A stretch of DNA of 64,000 nt from Linanthus parryae (taxonomy: Eukaryota > Streptophyta > Magnoliopsida > Ericales > Polemoniaceae): assembly GCA_023055425.1 (NCBI GenBank), contig JALGPY010000002.1:44818321-44882320 (forward strand), written 5' to 3'. Shown in pieces: positions 23,901 through 33,781 of the stretch; position 1 is the stretch's first letter, and every line of letters begins with the position of its first letter. The notes under the pieces were generated by a model. The model was not told the origin of the DNA. It worked only from the letters and a program-made list of their open reading frames with translations, and searched no databases. The translations under genes were made by a program, and so were the position numbers.

Positions 23901-24290
23901 GGCCGGAGGCTGAGGAGTATGAGCAGCGAGAGGCAACATTTGAGCTGTTGACCCCTGAATTGAGGGTAGCTGCGTCGTCGCCAGTGGAGTTTGCAGATTG
24001 GGGTTGGGTGGTGTGGTTGACACTCCCAATCCTTGAGTAGTGGATACTCCTCCTCCCTGAGATACGGCGGCGGCTGGTGCAGGGTTTGGAGCAAGAGTCC
24101 CCAAGACAGCCATGATCCGTTCCAGCTGAGCAGATTGAGCTTTGAGAGCCTTCGCCTGACTCTGGATGGTGGCGTCCAAGGCTTCTAGCGTCGGAGCTTC
24201 ACTGGGGGATGTAGGAGTACGACGAATCTCTTCTCCTGAGGTGGCCTCCGTGGAAGGCGATATGTTACTAACATCATCCTCCTGAGACAT
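17943..24290 (-). pseudogene. Tat Gypsy gag-pol, one frame with five nonsense codons
   Basis: One frame runs from the ATG at 24290 to the stop at 17943 without any frameshift. In-frame stops occur at 21681-21683, 21576-21578, 20256-20258, 20064-20066 and 19668-19670. Domains: Gag core (about 23630-23130), an unusual zinc-knuckle-like CEYHGKVMHPTTDC, protease (AFVDGGAAVNVV), RT (VDFRDLNPFCPKDDFPLPN) with active-site box YVND in place of YVDD, a connection RNase H whose first catalytic Asp is lost (LYLTSTRRSIGALL), a second RNase H (LHFDGSSTRKGGG, NNEAEYEAL, GDSKLI), and integrase with an HHCC finger and DDE residues in WALDFIGP, LSDNGTPF and GQAEATNK. Every lesion fits a C-to-T or G-to-A change. 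The element cannot make RT by itself; the integrase part is open. Confidence 0.93.
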
Positions 24291-24307
24291 GGTTGCTTAA
24301 GATGGTA

Positions 24308-24328
24308 GGTTCACGTCGGGTTCACCAA
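24308..24328 (-). other. Gypsy primer-binding site
   Basis: On the minus strand, just after the 5' LTR end (TTGTGCACA), lies TTTTGGTGAACCCGACGTG. The TGG start fits pairing with a tRNA CCA end. I could not assign the tRNA. The gag ATG follows only 40 bases after the LTR. Confidence 0.55.
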
Positions 24329-24330
24329 AA

Positions 24331-24949
24331 TGTGCACAAGAGAATCCGACGGGGAGCACTCTGTGTACACCGAGAGTAGAGGATCGGAAATGGCACAGGA
24401 AGAGTTGGGTTGTGTGTAGGGAGAGAGTAAGACAATAGCACTGTATGAGAGAGAGGCAGGGGTTTGGCAGAGCTTCCGCGTATGTCTGATGTGTTCTCCT
24501 TTGTATGGAAAGGTTAACGTCCTATATATAACGGAGAATGTGACCGTTGTAGTGTGGTTAATGCGCCCATCAATGGCGGCTTAATTAGCTTAACCACAAC
24601 GGCACGTTCGTCCGCGTATATAGGGACCGTTACAGCACGTTATGCGCGAATACCGGAACCGTTATGGGGTTGACCGGGTTTGACCGGGTTTATGGAGCTC
24701 GTGCCATAAATCTCTCAAAAGCAGTTACTAAAGGTCGCGCGCGGGCTTGGCTCGCACGCGACAGGACTTACTCTAGCCTTCAAACCACTAAGTCCCTACA
24801 AGTCCCGTGCAGTGGTATGCGAGGGCCCTGTCTCGCAGCCCCCACATGGATCAGCGCGGCTGGTGATCCAGTGTGTGTGGAGCACAATATGGTATGCTAG
24901 ATGATTGCCACGTGGCCAAGATATGTCTGTTCAGAAAGCACTATCTACA
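24331..24949 (-). repeat. Gypsy 5' LTR (element orientation), 619 bp
   Basis: This pairs with 10013-10640 at about 98% identity. It ends at 24949, followed by the ACTAT target duplication and the resumed Copia LTR. Confidence 0.95.
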
Positions 24950-24954
24950 ACTAT

Positions 24955-25032
24955 AATTAATCTTGTATCATCTTTGTTTATATTGCTAATGAAATTGAGA
25001 AGTCCGGGGGAGGACAATTTCACAAACTTACA
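24955..25032 (+). repeat. Copia 3' LTR, second part
   Basis: The remaining 78 bp of the Copia 3' LTR, ending ACAAACTTACA, then the GATTT target duplication at 25033-25037 and the resumed LINE. Confidence 0.9.
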
Positions 25033-25037
25033 GATTT

Positions 25038-25390
25038 GGCGAAAAAACTCGAGATTAATCACATCATTTTTGAAGGAGACTTGAAGACTCTCTAGGAACA
25101 ACTCAACCACAGATTAAGGGCGGCAAACCGAAGGACATCTCAGAAGTAGAGGACGAGCTGGGGCGGACGATAGCAGAGTTGGGGAAGATTGTGTTCTCTT
25201 ATGTTGGCTTTGATAGGAGAGAAACAAATAATGTTTTTCATAGCCTAGCACAGTGTAGGGAAGGTTTAGATGAAAATACAGATTGGGTAGATAGTTCTCC
25301 TAGCTGATTTGTTGAGCTAGCAAAGTCTGATATGGATGTTATTGGTCTTTTTCCCCCTTAGTGGTTTTATAAAAAAAGGATTCTAAAAAA
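25038..25390 (+). pseudogene. LINE ORF2 fragment (copy B), right half
   Basis: This continues the RNase H-like domain of 5306-5748 (DLAKKLEINHIIFEGD, later FDRRETNNVFHSLAQC). It has stops and frameshifts, then two A-rich runs near 25370-25395 that may be the LINE tail. The LINE end is followed by unassigned sequence and, from 25527, the rest of copy B. Confidence 0.8.
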
Positions 25391-25526
25391 AAAGTATGTA
25401 TACAAACAAATACATGGTAAATTATGCCATCGGGGGCTAACCTGCCTAAGGGGAAGGTCGGCCCTGAACGCGCGCCAGAATCAGAACCAAAGACGCGTGT
25501 CAAAGACTACAAATGCTTTATGTTAA

Positions 25527-26350
25527 GAGCCCAATCCGCCAGTTGATTCGAGTCGTCTCCTCCTTTACTTGAATCCTCATACTAGTCAGAAAAAGATCAA
25601 CGCACCAGATGCTCCATGTCGGAAGCCCAATTGTGCATGAGCTCCAAATCACCAGAATGCTAAATGTGCGTGAACGCCCAGACCAAAACCGATGCATGGT
25701 AGATGCATCATATGCCATGATGCACCTACGTGAGGGTTCGAATTAACAATTTTAAATAAATAAAGGATGGTTTGTCATGTACCCCTATAACCTTTAAGTA
25801 CGGCCATTTCAAAAAAGAAAAAAGAGCACACAAAAACGCTTTAAGTATGTCAACTTGAATTATTGTTTATGTCATTTATGACTACAAGTCTGTCAAACGA
25901 AGTCTGTTAATTATTATACTAGGACAGAGGTTTATTGAAGAACAAATCGATGAATAACGAAGCAGTTCCAATAAAGTACCACTGCGTCCCACCCCCTTTG
26001 CACCACTTTGACGTTTTGATCTGTAGTTGGGTCACTTTGAAAAAATTATTTAAAAATTACAAATTTTGCTATCCATATCACAGGGTCAAGGTGAACCAGT
26101 GAATAGTGGTAAAAATTCAAATGGTGCAAAAGAGGTGGGACAAAGTGGTAATTGTTTTTGAAAGAGAGGCCAGGGTACTAAAAAAAAATAGACAGGTCTT
26201 CACGTAATTGCAGTTCACCTGGCTCTAGATATTTCAAGGCATTCCCCGTTGTTTAAAAGAAATTTCAAGGGCAGGGAAGTTAAAAATGCCACAAGATATT
26301 TTCCAAAAGACGATCATAACGCTCGTCCACAATCCTAGACATAACTACGG
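25527..26350 (+). repeat. Duplicated segment, copy B (non-LINE part)
   Basis: It matches 1112-1783 closely and ends about 200 bp upstream of the GRP start codon. It contains one insertion relative to copy A, the MITE at 25979-26148. Confidence 0.85.
25979..26148. mobile_element. Stowaway-like MITE, 170 bp
   Basis: The inverted termini CCACTGCGTCCCACC and GAGGTGGGACAAAGTGG are flanked by TA on both sides (25977-25978 and 26149-26150). The matching place in copy A (around 1568) is uninterrupted, so the empty site is visible in the same window. Confidence 0.85.
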
Positions 26351-26465
26351 AAGGCATCTCCTCAACGTGTTTTGTCATCCGCATATTTGACGGATAAAGC
26401 GCACTACCATACCAGAGTTAAAACCTAACCAGAGTTAACATCGCCACAACCAAGTAACCAACCCC

Positions 26466-26473
26466 TATATAAA
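26466..26473 (+). promoter_or_regulatory. TATA box of the GRP gene
   Basis: TATATAAA lies 77 bp before the start codon, followed by a pyrimidine-rich leader (CTCTCTCCC). Confidence 0.8.
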
Positions 26474-26549
26474 CCAGTCCTCTCTCCCAATTCAATCTCA
26501 CACTTCCCATTTCGCGTCTCTCTTAAGCTTTCTTTCAATCAACTAAACA

Positions 26550-27235
26550 ATGGCAGCTGCAGTTGAATACAGATGCTTCGTCGGAGGCCTCGCCTGGGCC
26601 ACCGACGACCACTCCCTCGAGAAAGCCTTCTCTCAGTTCGGTGACGTTGTTGACTCCAAGGTCCGTTAAGAGATCGGAAAAAAATGACTCCGATCGCTGT
26701 TACTATGTTACTGGTTTTACTGTTCTCTCTCTGTTACTATGTTACTTTAACTATTCATCTCTTCGTCAAAAACGGTACGTTCTGGCCGGATCGAGAGTGA
26801 TCGTTTTATTTTCGGTTTAGGTCCGGTTGATCCTGATGCGATTATGGTTCATTTTTTACGTTTTTTCAGATCATCAACGATCGTGAGACAGGCAGATCCA
26901 GGGGGTTCGGATTTGTTACGTTCAGGGACGAGCAAGCGATGAAGGATGCGATCCAGCAGATGAACGGACAGGACCTTGACGGACGTAACATCACCGTCAA
27001 TGAGGCGCAGTCGCGTGGGAGCGGCGGTGGTGGTGGTTTCCGAAGCGGTGGTGGAGGAGGCGGAGGTGGATTTCGTAGCGGTGGATACAACCGCGGTGGT
27101 GGTGGCGGTGGTTATGGAAATGGTGGAGGTGGATATAGCCGTGGAGGTGGTGGATATGGTGGCGGTGGTGATAGAGGTGGATACGGGAATGGTGGTTCCC
27201 GTGGTGGTGATGGTGGTGGCTGGGGTTACAACTAA
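26550..27235 (+). CDS. GRP: Glycine-rich RNA-binding protein (GRP7/GRP8 family)
   Basis: Two exons, 26550-26660 and 26870-27235, separated by a 209-bp intron, code for 158 aa. Residues about 7-84 form one RRM with RNP2 (CFVGGL, 9-14) and RNP1 (RGFGFVTF, 48-55). Residues 89-158 are a Gly-rich tail with RSGG, YNRGG and GGYG repeats. Family members bind RNA in nucleus and cytoplasm and act in cold, clock and splicing responses. The intron position, after DSK, is the conserved one for this family. The first intron codons give a stop at once, so intron retention would truncate the protein. An internal donor-like GTACGT (26775-26780) may be used for the self-regulating alternative splice known in AtGRP7. 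Gene and promoter look intact. Confidence 0.95.
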
Positions 27236-27655
27236 ATTGAAATGATCAACGTTATAATAGTAGGTGTTGGGTTTTTGACCTGTTCCTGTTATGTGGTGTT
27301 TGAGTAGTACTACTATTAACACTACTGGTTTCGTTATGGACTTGTGGGTTATGAAGTTGGCTTTGTTATGAAGCAAGATTAATGAAATTTCAGTTTGATA
27401 ATAATAATCAATTAACTGTTCAATTCTATTTCCATTGTAAATTTTGGTTCAATCACCCTTTAAGGAAAAAAAAAGGGACGGGATGCATGGGCGGAAAGCC
27501 GGAAACACAGCCATACAAGTGGATTAATTTGGCTACGCTAATGAAACTTTGAATTTTAATCCGACGCATTTGGATGAAATAGTTTATTCAGAGATTAGTT
27601 TGGGGAACGGGCAATGTGCCTGATCTGAAAATTAATTTAACAGTATTGTTTGGTA
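27236..27655 (+). other. GRP 3' UTR and flank
   Basis: The 3' UTR is T-rich, with AATGAAA and AATAATAATAATCA near 27380-27410 as possible poly(A) signals. Nothing further is seen up to 27655. Confidence 0.4.
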
Positions 27656-27789
27656 AACACCCGAATCTGGCTAGTACACACCCGAAATTGGCTAGCCACA
27701 AACCACGGGGCTACACATCTGCAGTTAGAGCATAAATGTTGATGATTATGCCCATCCGAATCCGGCTAATTTGCACCCGCATCCGGCTA
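27656..27789. repeat. Short irregular repeat, four copies
   Basis: A unit of about 16 bases resembling CACCCGAATCCGGCTA occurs at 27659, 27678, 27751 and 27774 with small changes. No function is evident. Confidence 0.6.
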
Positions 27790-27869
27790 TTGGTTTGTCT
27801 CCCACAAATATAAAACTTCAAAACCAAAATTTCAATTATCTACTAATCCTTTAATCTAGTGTTGCCAAA

Positions 27870-27972
27870 CGGCAGCTAGGGTGGTAGCTCAAGTGGTAGA
27901 GTGTTGGAAGTCCCTTCATGAGGTCCCGAGTTTAACCCGATTAACGATAAAAATAATTTCTCAAAAAAAAAA
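27870..27972 (+). mobile_element. Short tRNA-derived SINE, about 100 bp
   Basis: The head has box A-like GGTAGCTCAAGTGG and box B-like CCCGAGTTTAACCC, then TTAACGATAAAAAT and an A-rich tail. A 10-bp target duplication, TGTTGCCAAA, flanks it (27860-27869 and 27973-27982). Relatives lie at 47247-47377 and 61809-61887. Confidence 0.85.
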
Positions 27973-27982
27973 TGTTGCCAAA

Positions 27983-28718
27983 GGAGATTGTGTAGCCTTT
28001 GTTTACCAAGTCCCATTAAAATTTCTCCCCACTTAATTTAATATTTATCCTTGTGTTGCTTAATTTTTCCAAATTTTTTTTGGAGTTCTAATTTTTGCTT
28101 CCGTTGCATCAAATTTCTCAAATTCCTTATATCACGCACTTCGGAGATGGATTAATACCCTAGAAGTATGAGAAAATATTAGTTCATCCCTCCTTCAAAG
28201 ACGGTCAATTTTGATGCATCTCATTATAAGATTTGGCATGCTTTCTATTGTTATATTCGATTTGGTTTTCTCCAAGACTATTCGCATTGAATGTGAATGT
28301 GAGTGGTATCGAAATTTCATTTTATTTTGAACATTGAAAAATATAAGTGGACAACTATTTTGGGACATATCGAAAAGAAATATGGACTGTCTTTGCGAGT
28401 CGAAGGGAGTAACTTGTTTAGAAACACTAAATTTGCAGAAAAATGAGATGAAGACAAGGAAGCAGAATCAGCAGCAGACCGTGCAACAGATTAGTAGATT
28501 CAACAACCACCCCAACCCTAGAATCAGCAGCAAATCGTCACCATCTTCATGTCCACCTTCAGTTCTTCTTCAGTAGTAGCAACATATTAGTAGAATCAAC
28601 AACTCCAGCCCCAAATATGTCTCAATCACCTTTTTATATCTGCATTTTCAACAAGCACACAAGTTAGAAAATGGGAACAAAAAGATTGAATGTAGAAGAA
28701 AAAGAATTCACCGAGTGT
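27983..28718. other. No gene recognised
   Basis: AT-rich spacer. The plus-strand frame at 28334-28576 is Gln/Asn-rich (KQNQQQTVQQ) without a family match and is probably chance. Confidence 0.4.
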
Positions 28719-30365
28719 TTTTTTTTTTTTGTAGAAATAGAGAGAAATTTTCATTAACCACACAAACAGAGATAATCCAAAGCAAATAGGAGACTAAAAA
28801 CATCCGGGCAACAAAGAGTAGCTCTACCTAACACAAACTACTACACATTGTTTTAAACTTGTTGCCAACCAACACAAAGAAGAACAACAAATTTTAGAAC
28901 TAATTTCCTGCAAGTCTTGAAGCTTCCTCCTCCACTTTCTTGGCCACTTCAGCTTCCCACCTTGATTCACTTCATGCATCTGATGAATAAGATTGAAAAC
29001 ACAGAGATTATTAACGTACACCTTCATATGTAAATGGTTCATATTGTGCAGGGAATCAAAAGCAGTTGTAATGACATCAAAAATGGCATTTGGAGTATCC
29101 TCAGTGGTAGTTCTCTTATGAGAAAAAATCATCATCCCACAATTTACCGCATTCCAGTGCACTATTTTACTTTTCTTGATCTTGGTAACCCAAACAAACA
29201 TCTCTGTTGGCTGTATTGAGCAAGAAGTATCACTGATGGTGATGACAGCATCCCCATTGTCCTGCTTTGATCCCGACTTGTGTTTTTGAGTTTTCCAAGC
29301 TTCAAGGAACTGGGACACAAGGATTTTGGCTCTGAAGATGGGAGAAGTGGTGTCCATATCGTCTTCAAAACCATAAGTGTTAAAAATCAGAGAATTTCTA
29401 TACAACCAAACTGACCATGTGATGGAATGTCCTGTATGCCTGTGCTAGTCAAGACTTCTAGGACAAAATTGGGGAAGGAGGAGTTGGCAGAGATAGAAAT
29501 AGGAGAGATAGACCAAAGAGTGTGAGAAAACTTACAATGCAGCAAAAGATGATCAATACTTTCCTCATGAGATTTACAAAGGGTGCAAAGCTTGTTTGAA
29601 GATACTCTGCACTTACTAACTCTAAGATTTGTGGGAAGTTTCCCATTGATGGTTTGCCACAAGAAATAAAAAGGAGTTTTAAAGGGTAATTTGACGCGCC
29701 AAAAAAGCTTCCATGGGAAGTTCAGGTTAATACCTCTCCACCCTTCATCCTTTGACTTTGCAAGCGCATCACAAAACTCAATTTTTAACAATTTGTTTGT
29801 AAGCTGATGCTACAGAAAAATCCCCTTGCGAAGAGAAAGACCACCTAAGAGTATCTAGTTGATTTGTTCTGGGTAGAGGAATGGAAGTGATCTATTTTTG
29901 GAGCCAAGGAGGCAGCTGTCCAATCTTTTCAGGCTTCCAACATCTTCTGCCACTGCTATGCTTATGAATCCATGATTCCACCTTATCCTCATTACGATAT
30001 TCAGATTCATAAAAGTGGATAAAGGATGAGTGTCAGGAATCCGTTTATCCCCTTTAACCTTGATCATATCCCCTGTCCCAACATCCCACTCAATACCTTG
30101 ACTAACCAAAGACCTGACTGGAGAAAAACTGCTCCAAACCTTAGACCATTTTTGGTTTGGTTTTCTCCTTAGAAAGTCTTTCCTCTTACAATACCTAGAC
30201 TGGAAGCACTGAGACAGAAGACTATTCCTATCAGTAGCGATTCTCCAAGCCTGCTTAGCCAACAGAGCCTTATTTATTATGGAGGGGACTTTAATGTTTA
30301 GACCACCCATGTCATGAGGTCTACACATGTGTTTCCAAGGATAATCTTGCACAAACTGCAGCAAA
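28719..30365 (-). pseudogene. 5'-truncated LINE (ORF2 C-terminal part)
   Basis: On the minus strand the translation gives the end of the RT region (CRPHDMGGLNIKVPSIINKA, about 30330), the zinc-binding domain (WRVKLPFKTPFYFLWQTING; CTLCKSHEESIDHLLLHC) and an RNase H-like tail (to 28824). Frames are split at about 29850 and 29400. The 12-base T run at 28719-28730 is the poly(A) tail. The LINE's truncated 5' end abuts mariner transposase sequence at about 30366, with a possible GAGTGT target repeat on both sides. Confidence 0.85.
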
Positions 30366-31235
30366 ATGGAATGTGAGTGTCTGGTCTATACAAACCATTT
30401 GGGCTACATTGAAGGTTTGTGACAATGCTGGTACTACAATGAATGTTAAGCCAAAATGTAGTGAAAACAAGAAGCCATTTTTGGCAATGGACATTGAATC
30501 AACCAAAAACATGGAGCCAAGAAAGATGAAGACAATAAGAACACATGCAAGTATAAAAATCAAATGAAACTAGAGTTAATTTGAAGTCTCAAAATTTTTT
30601 ATCTTTGAAATCATCACTGAGGTGTGTTTGGATTTTAGTAAATTATGGAGTTGCACAAACTACTATTTGGAGATGGAAGAATAAAGGAGAGTTGAGAGCA
30701 TCAACAAGTGCAGTACACCCATCACTTACTGCGATTCACTAGCTATCAAGACTCAAATTATGAATGAAAGCAATCAATATGGATACAACATGTGATATCG
30801 AGTTCAATATCATGGATAACATTGTGTATATAGATGAAATATGGTTTTAGATGCATCAAAATTAATGGGAGGTTCATCTTATGCTAGATGAACCTACTCA
30901 TTACAGATCAGCACATTCAAAAACTTTTATTCCTAAGCTAATGTTAATGTGTACAGTTGAAGAGAGACCAGCACAAAGAACATTTGTTAATAAACCAAGA
31001 GGTACAATAGGATTGAAGCAGTGGCATCAATTAACAAGAGTCTGATCAAGGACATGATCATTCGTAAAGTGATTCATGCAATCAAGAAATAATGGTCTGA
31101 TTGTTTATCTAAGGACATAAAGATACAGCAAGACAATGCACCATATTATATTTTAGTTGATGATTTTGATTTTATGAAGGCAACCAATAGTGATGGTTTC
31201 AACATCACCATAGTTAATCAGCTTTAGGGAGACAC
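30366..31235 (+). pseudogene. Mariner-like (plant MLE) transposase relic
   Basis: Several plus-strand pieces match plant mariner-like transposase in order: a helix-turn-helix segment (VSVWSIQTIWATLK, 30371), a second (GVAQTTIWRWKNKG, about 30650), the first DDD/E region (NIVYIDEIWF, about 30822), RPAQRTFVNKPRGT (about 30968), the second catalytic region (IQQDNAPYY, about 31125) and SDGFNITIVNQL (about 31190). Many stops and shifts show it is dead. The N-terminus is missing at the LINE junction, so the LINE may have landed inside it. Confidence 0.8.
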
Positions 31236-31322
31236 GCACATAATTAGACAAACAAGTAATAGTGTCTTGTATCTTTTGGTCTCTTTAGGGAGACAAACAT
31301 GTAATTAGACAGACATTTAGGT
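31224..31322. repeat. Direct repeat, two copies
   Basis: The phrase TTTAGGGAGACACGCACATA then ATTAGACAAACA (31224-31256) recurs slightly altered at 31284-31317. Confidence 0.6.
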
Positions 31323-31338
31323 ATCATCTAGGTATCAA

Positions 31339-31800
31339 CAGGGGCGGAGCCCAGAAGGGGCACGGGGTGCCCCCCTCAACTTTCTCGGAGACACTAGAAT
31401 ACCCTCATTTTTATAGTTTTTTTTCAATTGCGCCCCTATTAATATGTATCGGTGCGCCCCTATTTAGAGCACACATGGTTTTTATGGTATAGCGGTTAAG
31501 ATTTTGAATTCTAAATTCATTAACCCGAGTTCAATTCTCTGTAAGCTCTTTTCTGGACACTTTTTTTGCACTAAATATTTTATTCATTAAAAATATCACT
31601 ATCTCCTGACAAAGTTTATTTGCGGTAGTAGTAACATATTTTGAATTCGATGGAGTGAGTTTTGCTTGTACAATTTTTAAGATTTTTAGTAAAAAAAATA
31701 TATATTTGGTACAATATTATTTACTTTTGACGTTTGTATGTGAGTTTCAAACAACATTTGTGCCCCCCACCCTCTTACCCAAATCTTGTCTCCACCAATG
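31339..31800. mobile_element. Tip100-like hAT MITE, 462 bp, with tRNA-like segment
   Basis: It starts CAGGGGCGGAGCCC and ends in a decayed terminus, TGTCTCCACCAATG. A perfect 8-bp target duplication, GGTATCAA, flanks it (31331-31338 and 31801-31808). Same family plan as 1903-2346: C/G-rich ends, GTGCCCCC motifs and an internal tRNA-like stretch. Confidence 0.85.
31475..31546 (+). other. tRNA-like segment inside the second Tip100-like MITE
   Basis: Box A-like GGTATAGCGGTTAAG (about 31486) and box B-like CGAGTTCAATTC (about 31526) lie at tRNA spacing. The arms pair poorly, so it is not an intact tRNA gene. Confidence 0.4.
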
Positions 31801-31980
31801 GGTATCAATACCATATTTTTATTAAATTTAGTACATACTTATATAAAAGTATATCATTATATAAAAAATAAGCGGTTCAATCGGTTGACCCACTAGTCTG
31901 ACCGGTTGAACCGCAAACCAGTGCTTCACCGGTTCAATGGTCAGTCCGGTTTTAAAACTTTAGAGTATACTAGTCAGTTA

Positions 31981-32227
31981 CCTCTCTTCCTACCCATTGT
32001 GACTTTTGTCACTATTCACCGGGTCACTTTGACATGGTGATTTGGATAGCAATATGATACAATTTTTAGATAATTTTTTCATGGTGTTGTAGAGTAAAAG
32101 TTGTTCTATAATACGATAAAAAATTATTAAAAAACTACATCATTTTACAATCCAAATCACCTGGTCAAAATGACTCAGATACGAGTCAAAAAGTCACAAT
32201 GGGTAGGAAGAGAGGGAACGGAGGTGG
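31981..32227. mobile_element. Stowaway-like MITE, left end truncated
   Basis: The two arms are complementary over much of their length (CCTCTCTTCCTACCCATTGT against ACAATGGGTAGGAAGAGAGG). The right end extends to GAACGGAGGTGG and then TA; the left lacks this outer part. The interior resembles the MITEs at 39860 and 47470. Confidence 0.75.
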
Positions 32228-33094
32228 TACAACTAATATATATGCCTATTTGACAACTCTATTTATAAATATATTTCTTCAAAAACAGTGTTTTTCACAC
32301 ATTCGACAGTACTTTTTATCTATTTTCAAGACACGTGATGAAGCCCACTTCAAACATCCTGTCTCTTAGGATTAAGATTAAGATTTGCATCCAAACTATA
32401 TCTATAAACAAAATGTTAAGCATGTTGTGTGCAAAGGTAAATGAAGTTGAGCCTTCCATCTATTAGAATCCCCCAATTTCGGCTTAGTCTTAACTCCTTA
32501 ACTTGTGCTTACTTCGCATGTTTCGATAGTACTCTTATATATAAGGGGATTCTCATCAATACCAATTTATCTTGAAACTTGCACTGCTAGTTGTCACGAC
32601 CTGATACGATTATAAACCCCTCTCAAAATGTGCATTTCGACAAAAAAACCACCATGGTAAATACAAACAAACTTGATCAAATTTGATAAAGCAACTAGCT
32701 GAACTTTAAATTAATTAATTTTACAACTTCTAAGGTAAAGTCGCATGTTTTTGTGTTGTGCACAAACTCATTCTCCACACTGGTAAGTTTGTTAACAACA
32801 TCCTTTGGGTCAATAGACCAGCAGCCTAGGAATGAGATAAGCCCAACCCAACGACTAGCCCAATATGACAGAAAAAGGCTTAATCGAAAAACATAGTTCA
32901 TGCCCACGTTTTGGAGAGCAAATTCTCTGGACACCGAGGCCAGAACCCTATGTTTTGTGCTGGTGCTATAATGATGTGCAAATTGATTCATCTCCAGTTA
33001 CTTAACTTCAACCGTTGTCAAAGAAAGAACACACGACTCTAAGATGCTCTTTAATTTCTAATAGTATGGTGGCTTAGTGACAGAAATACTTGTT
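32228..33094. other. No gene recognised
   Basis: AT-rich spacer. The minus-strand frame at 32695-32991 has no recognisable domain. Confidence 0.35.
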
Positions 33095-33220
33095 GGCCTT
33101 GTTTGGAAATAGGTTACTATTCGAGATGAAATTATAATACCATGCTTTTTTAATAAGTGGGCATTCATTCAAAAAGCATATTATAATTTCATCTCAAATG
33201 ATTTTTATCCAAACAAGACC
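33095..33220. mobile_element. Small foldback MITE, 126 bp
   Basis: The termini GGCCTTGTTTGGAAA and TATCCAAACAAGACC are inverted, and the interior arms also pair (GATGAAATTATAATA with its complement). The target duplication is unclear, so it could be hAT or Harbinger type. Confidence 0.65.
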
Positions 33221-33708
33221 ATTCTTAAATGCAGGGTGCAGACTCTTCCCCACCTCTAACTTTCTTTTGCTTACAGGAAACAATCCTACAAAGCAAGATG
33301 CTTCAAGTTCCCAAGGCTAGCTCTTACGTTTCTCATCTGTCTTTCAGACCTGTGTGGAGTTCTTGAGTTTGTTAATGTTCCCCATCAAACAAGTTGAACA
33401 TAAGTCACCTATTCCTATAATATACCCTTGACATGTCGTGGAAATCGCTTTGCTAATCCAGGTTAATTACCAATGCTGCTTGCGCTATCACAGAATGCTA
33501 CCTCCCAAGTCCTACCTCCCAAGTCCTAAAACATAGGCTATTTCAAGTTTTACTACATTGACGTGTGTGTCTTCATTATTTGTACCAAAGGGTTCAGAGG
33601 AATCCTATGTTTACATATGCTAACATAATCGTCTCACTCAGCCTCCAGCATAAGTATAAAAGAAGGGAAACTCTGCATTTATTAGTCTAGGTATATGTGG
33701 GAATTTAC

Positions 33709-33781
33709 CTGCAACAGAGGTCTTCAATACGAAATACATCTAGTCTTTCTTCACCCATGTGTGTTGGAGCCCAATATTTAA
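33709..33781 (-). other. Possible internal exon of an unidentified minus-strand gene
   Basis: On the minus strand, a good acceptor (TTCTCGTTGCAG) and a good donor (TTGCAG|GTAAAT) bracket 73 bases that read KYWAPTHMGEERLDVFRIED. I do not recognise the family. The bracketed, open and protein-like sequence suggests a real or decayed exon. A leader-like exon on the same strand lies at 40581. Confidence 0.3.

Larger units (their letters stand above)
10013..24949 (-). mobile_element. Tat-type Ty3/Gypsy retrotransposon carrying an antisense gene, 14.9 kb
   Basis: Both ends are TG...CA LTRs flanked by a 5-bp target duplication, ACTAT (10008-10012 and 24950-24954). In the element's own direction (minus): 5' LTR 24949-24331, primer site, gag-pol 24290-17943, a 54-bp tandem array, an antisense ORF unit, an antisense seven-exon PMD gene, polypurine tract, and 3' LTR 10640-10013. 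Two RNase H domains, the first without its catalytic Asp, and a long post-pol region with antisense coding point to the Tat lineage. By eye, the LTRs differ by about 11 substitutions in 619 bp plus one 9-bp indel, so the insertion is young, well under a few million years at usual plant rates. Confidence 0.93.

Noticed and set aside
31868..31965. Palindromic GGTTGAACCG-type stretch as a separate transposon
   Set aside because: It has inverted ACCGGTT motifs like many plant element ends, but no bounded termini or target duplication could be set.
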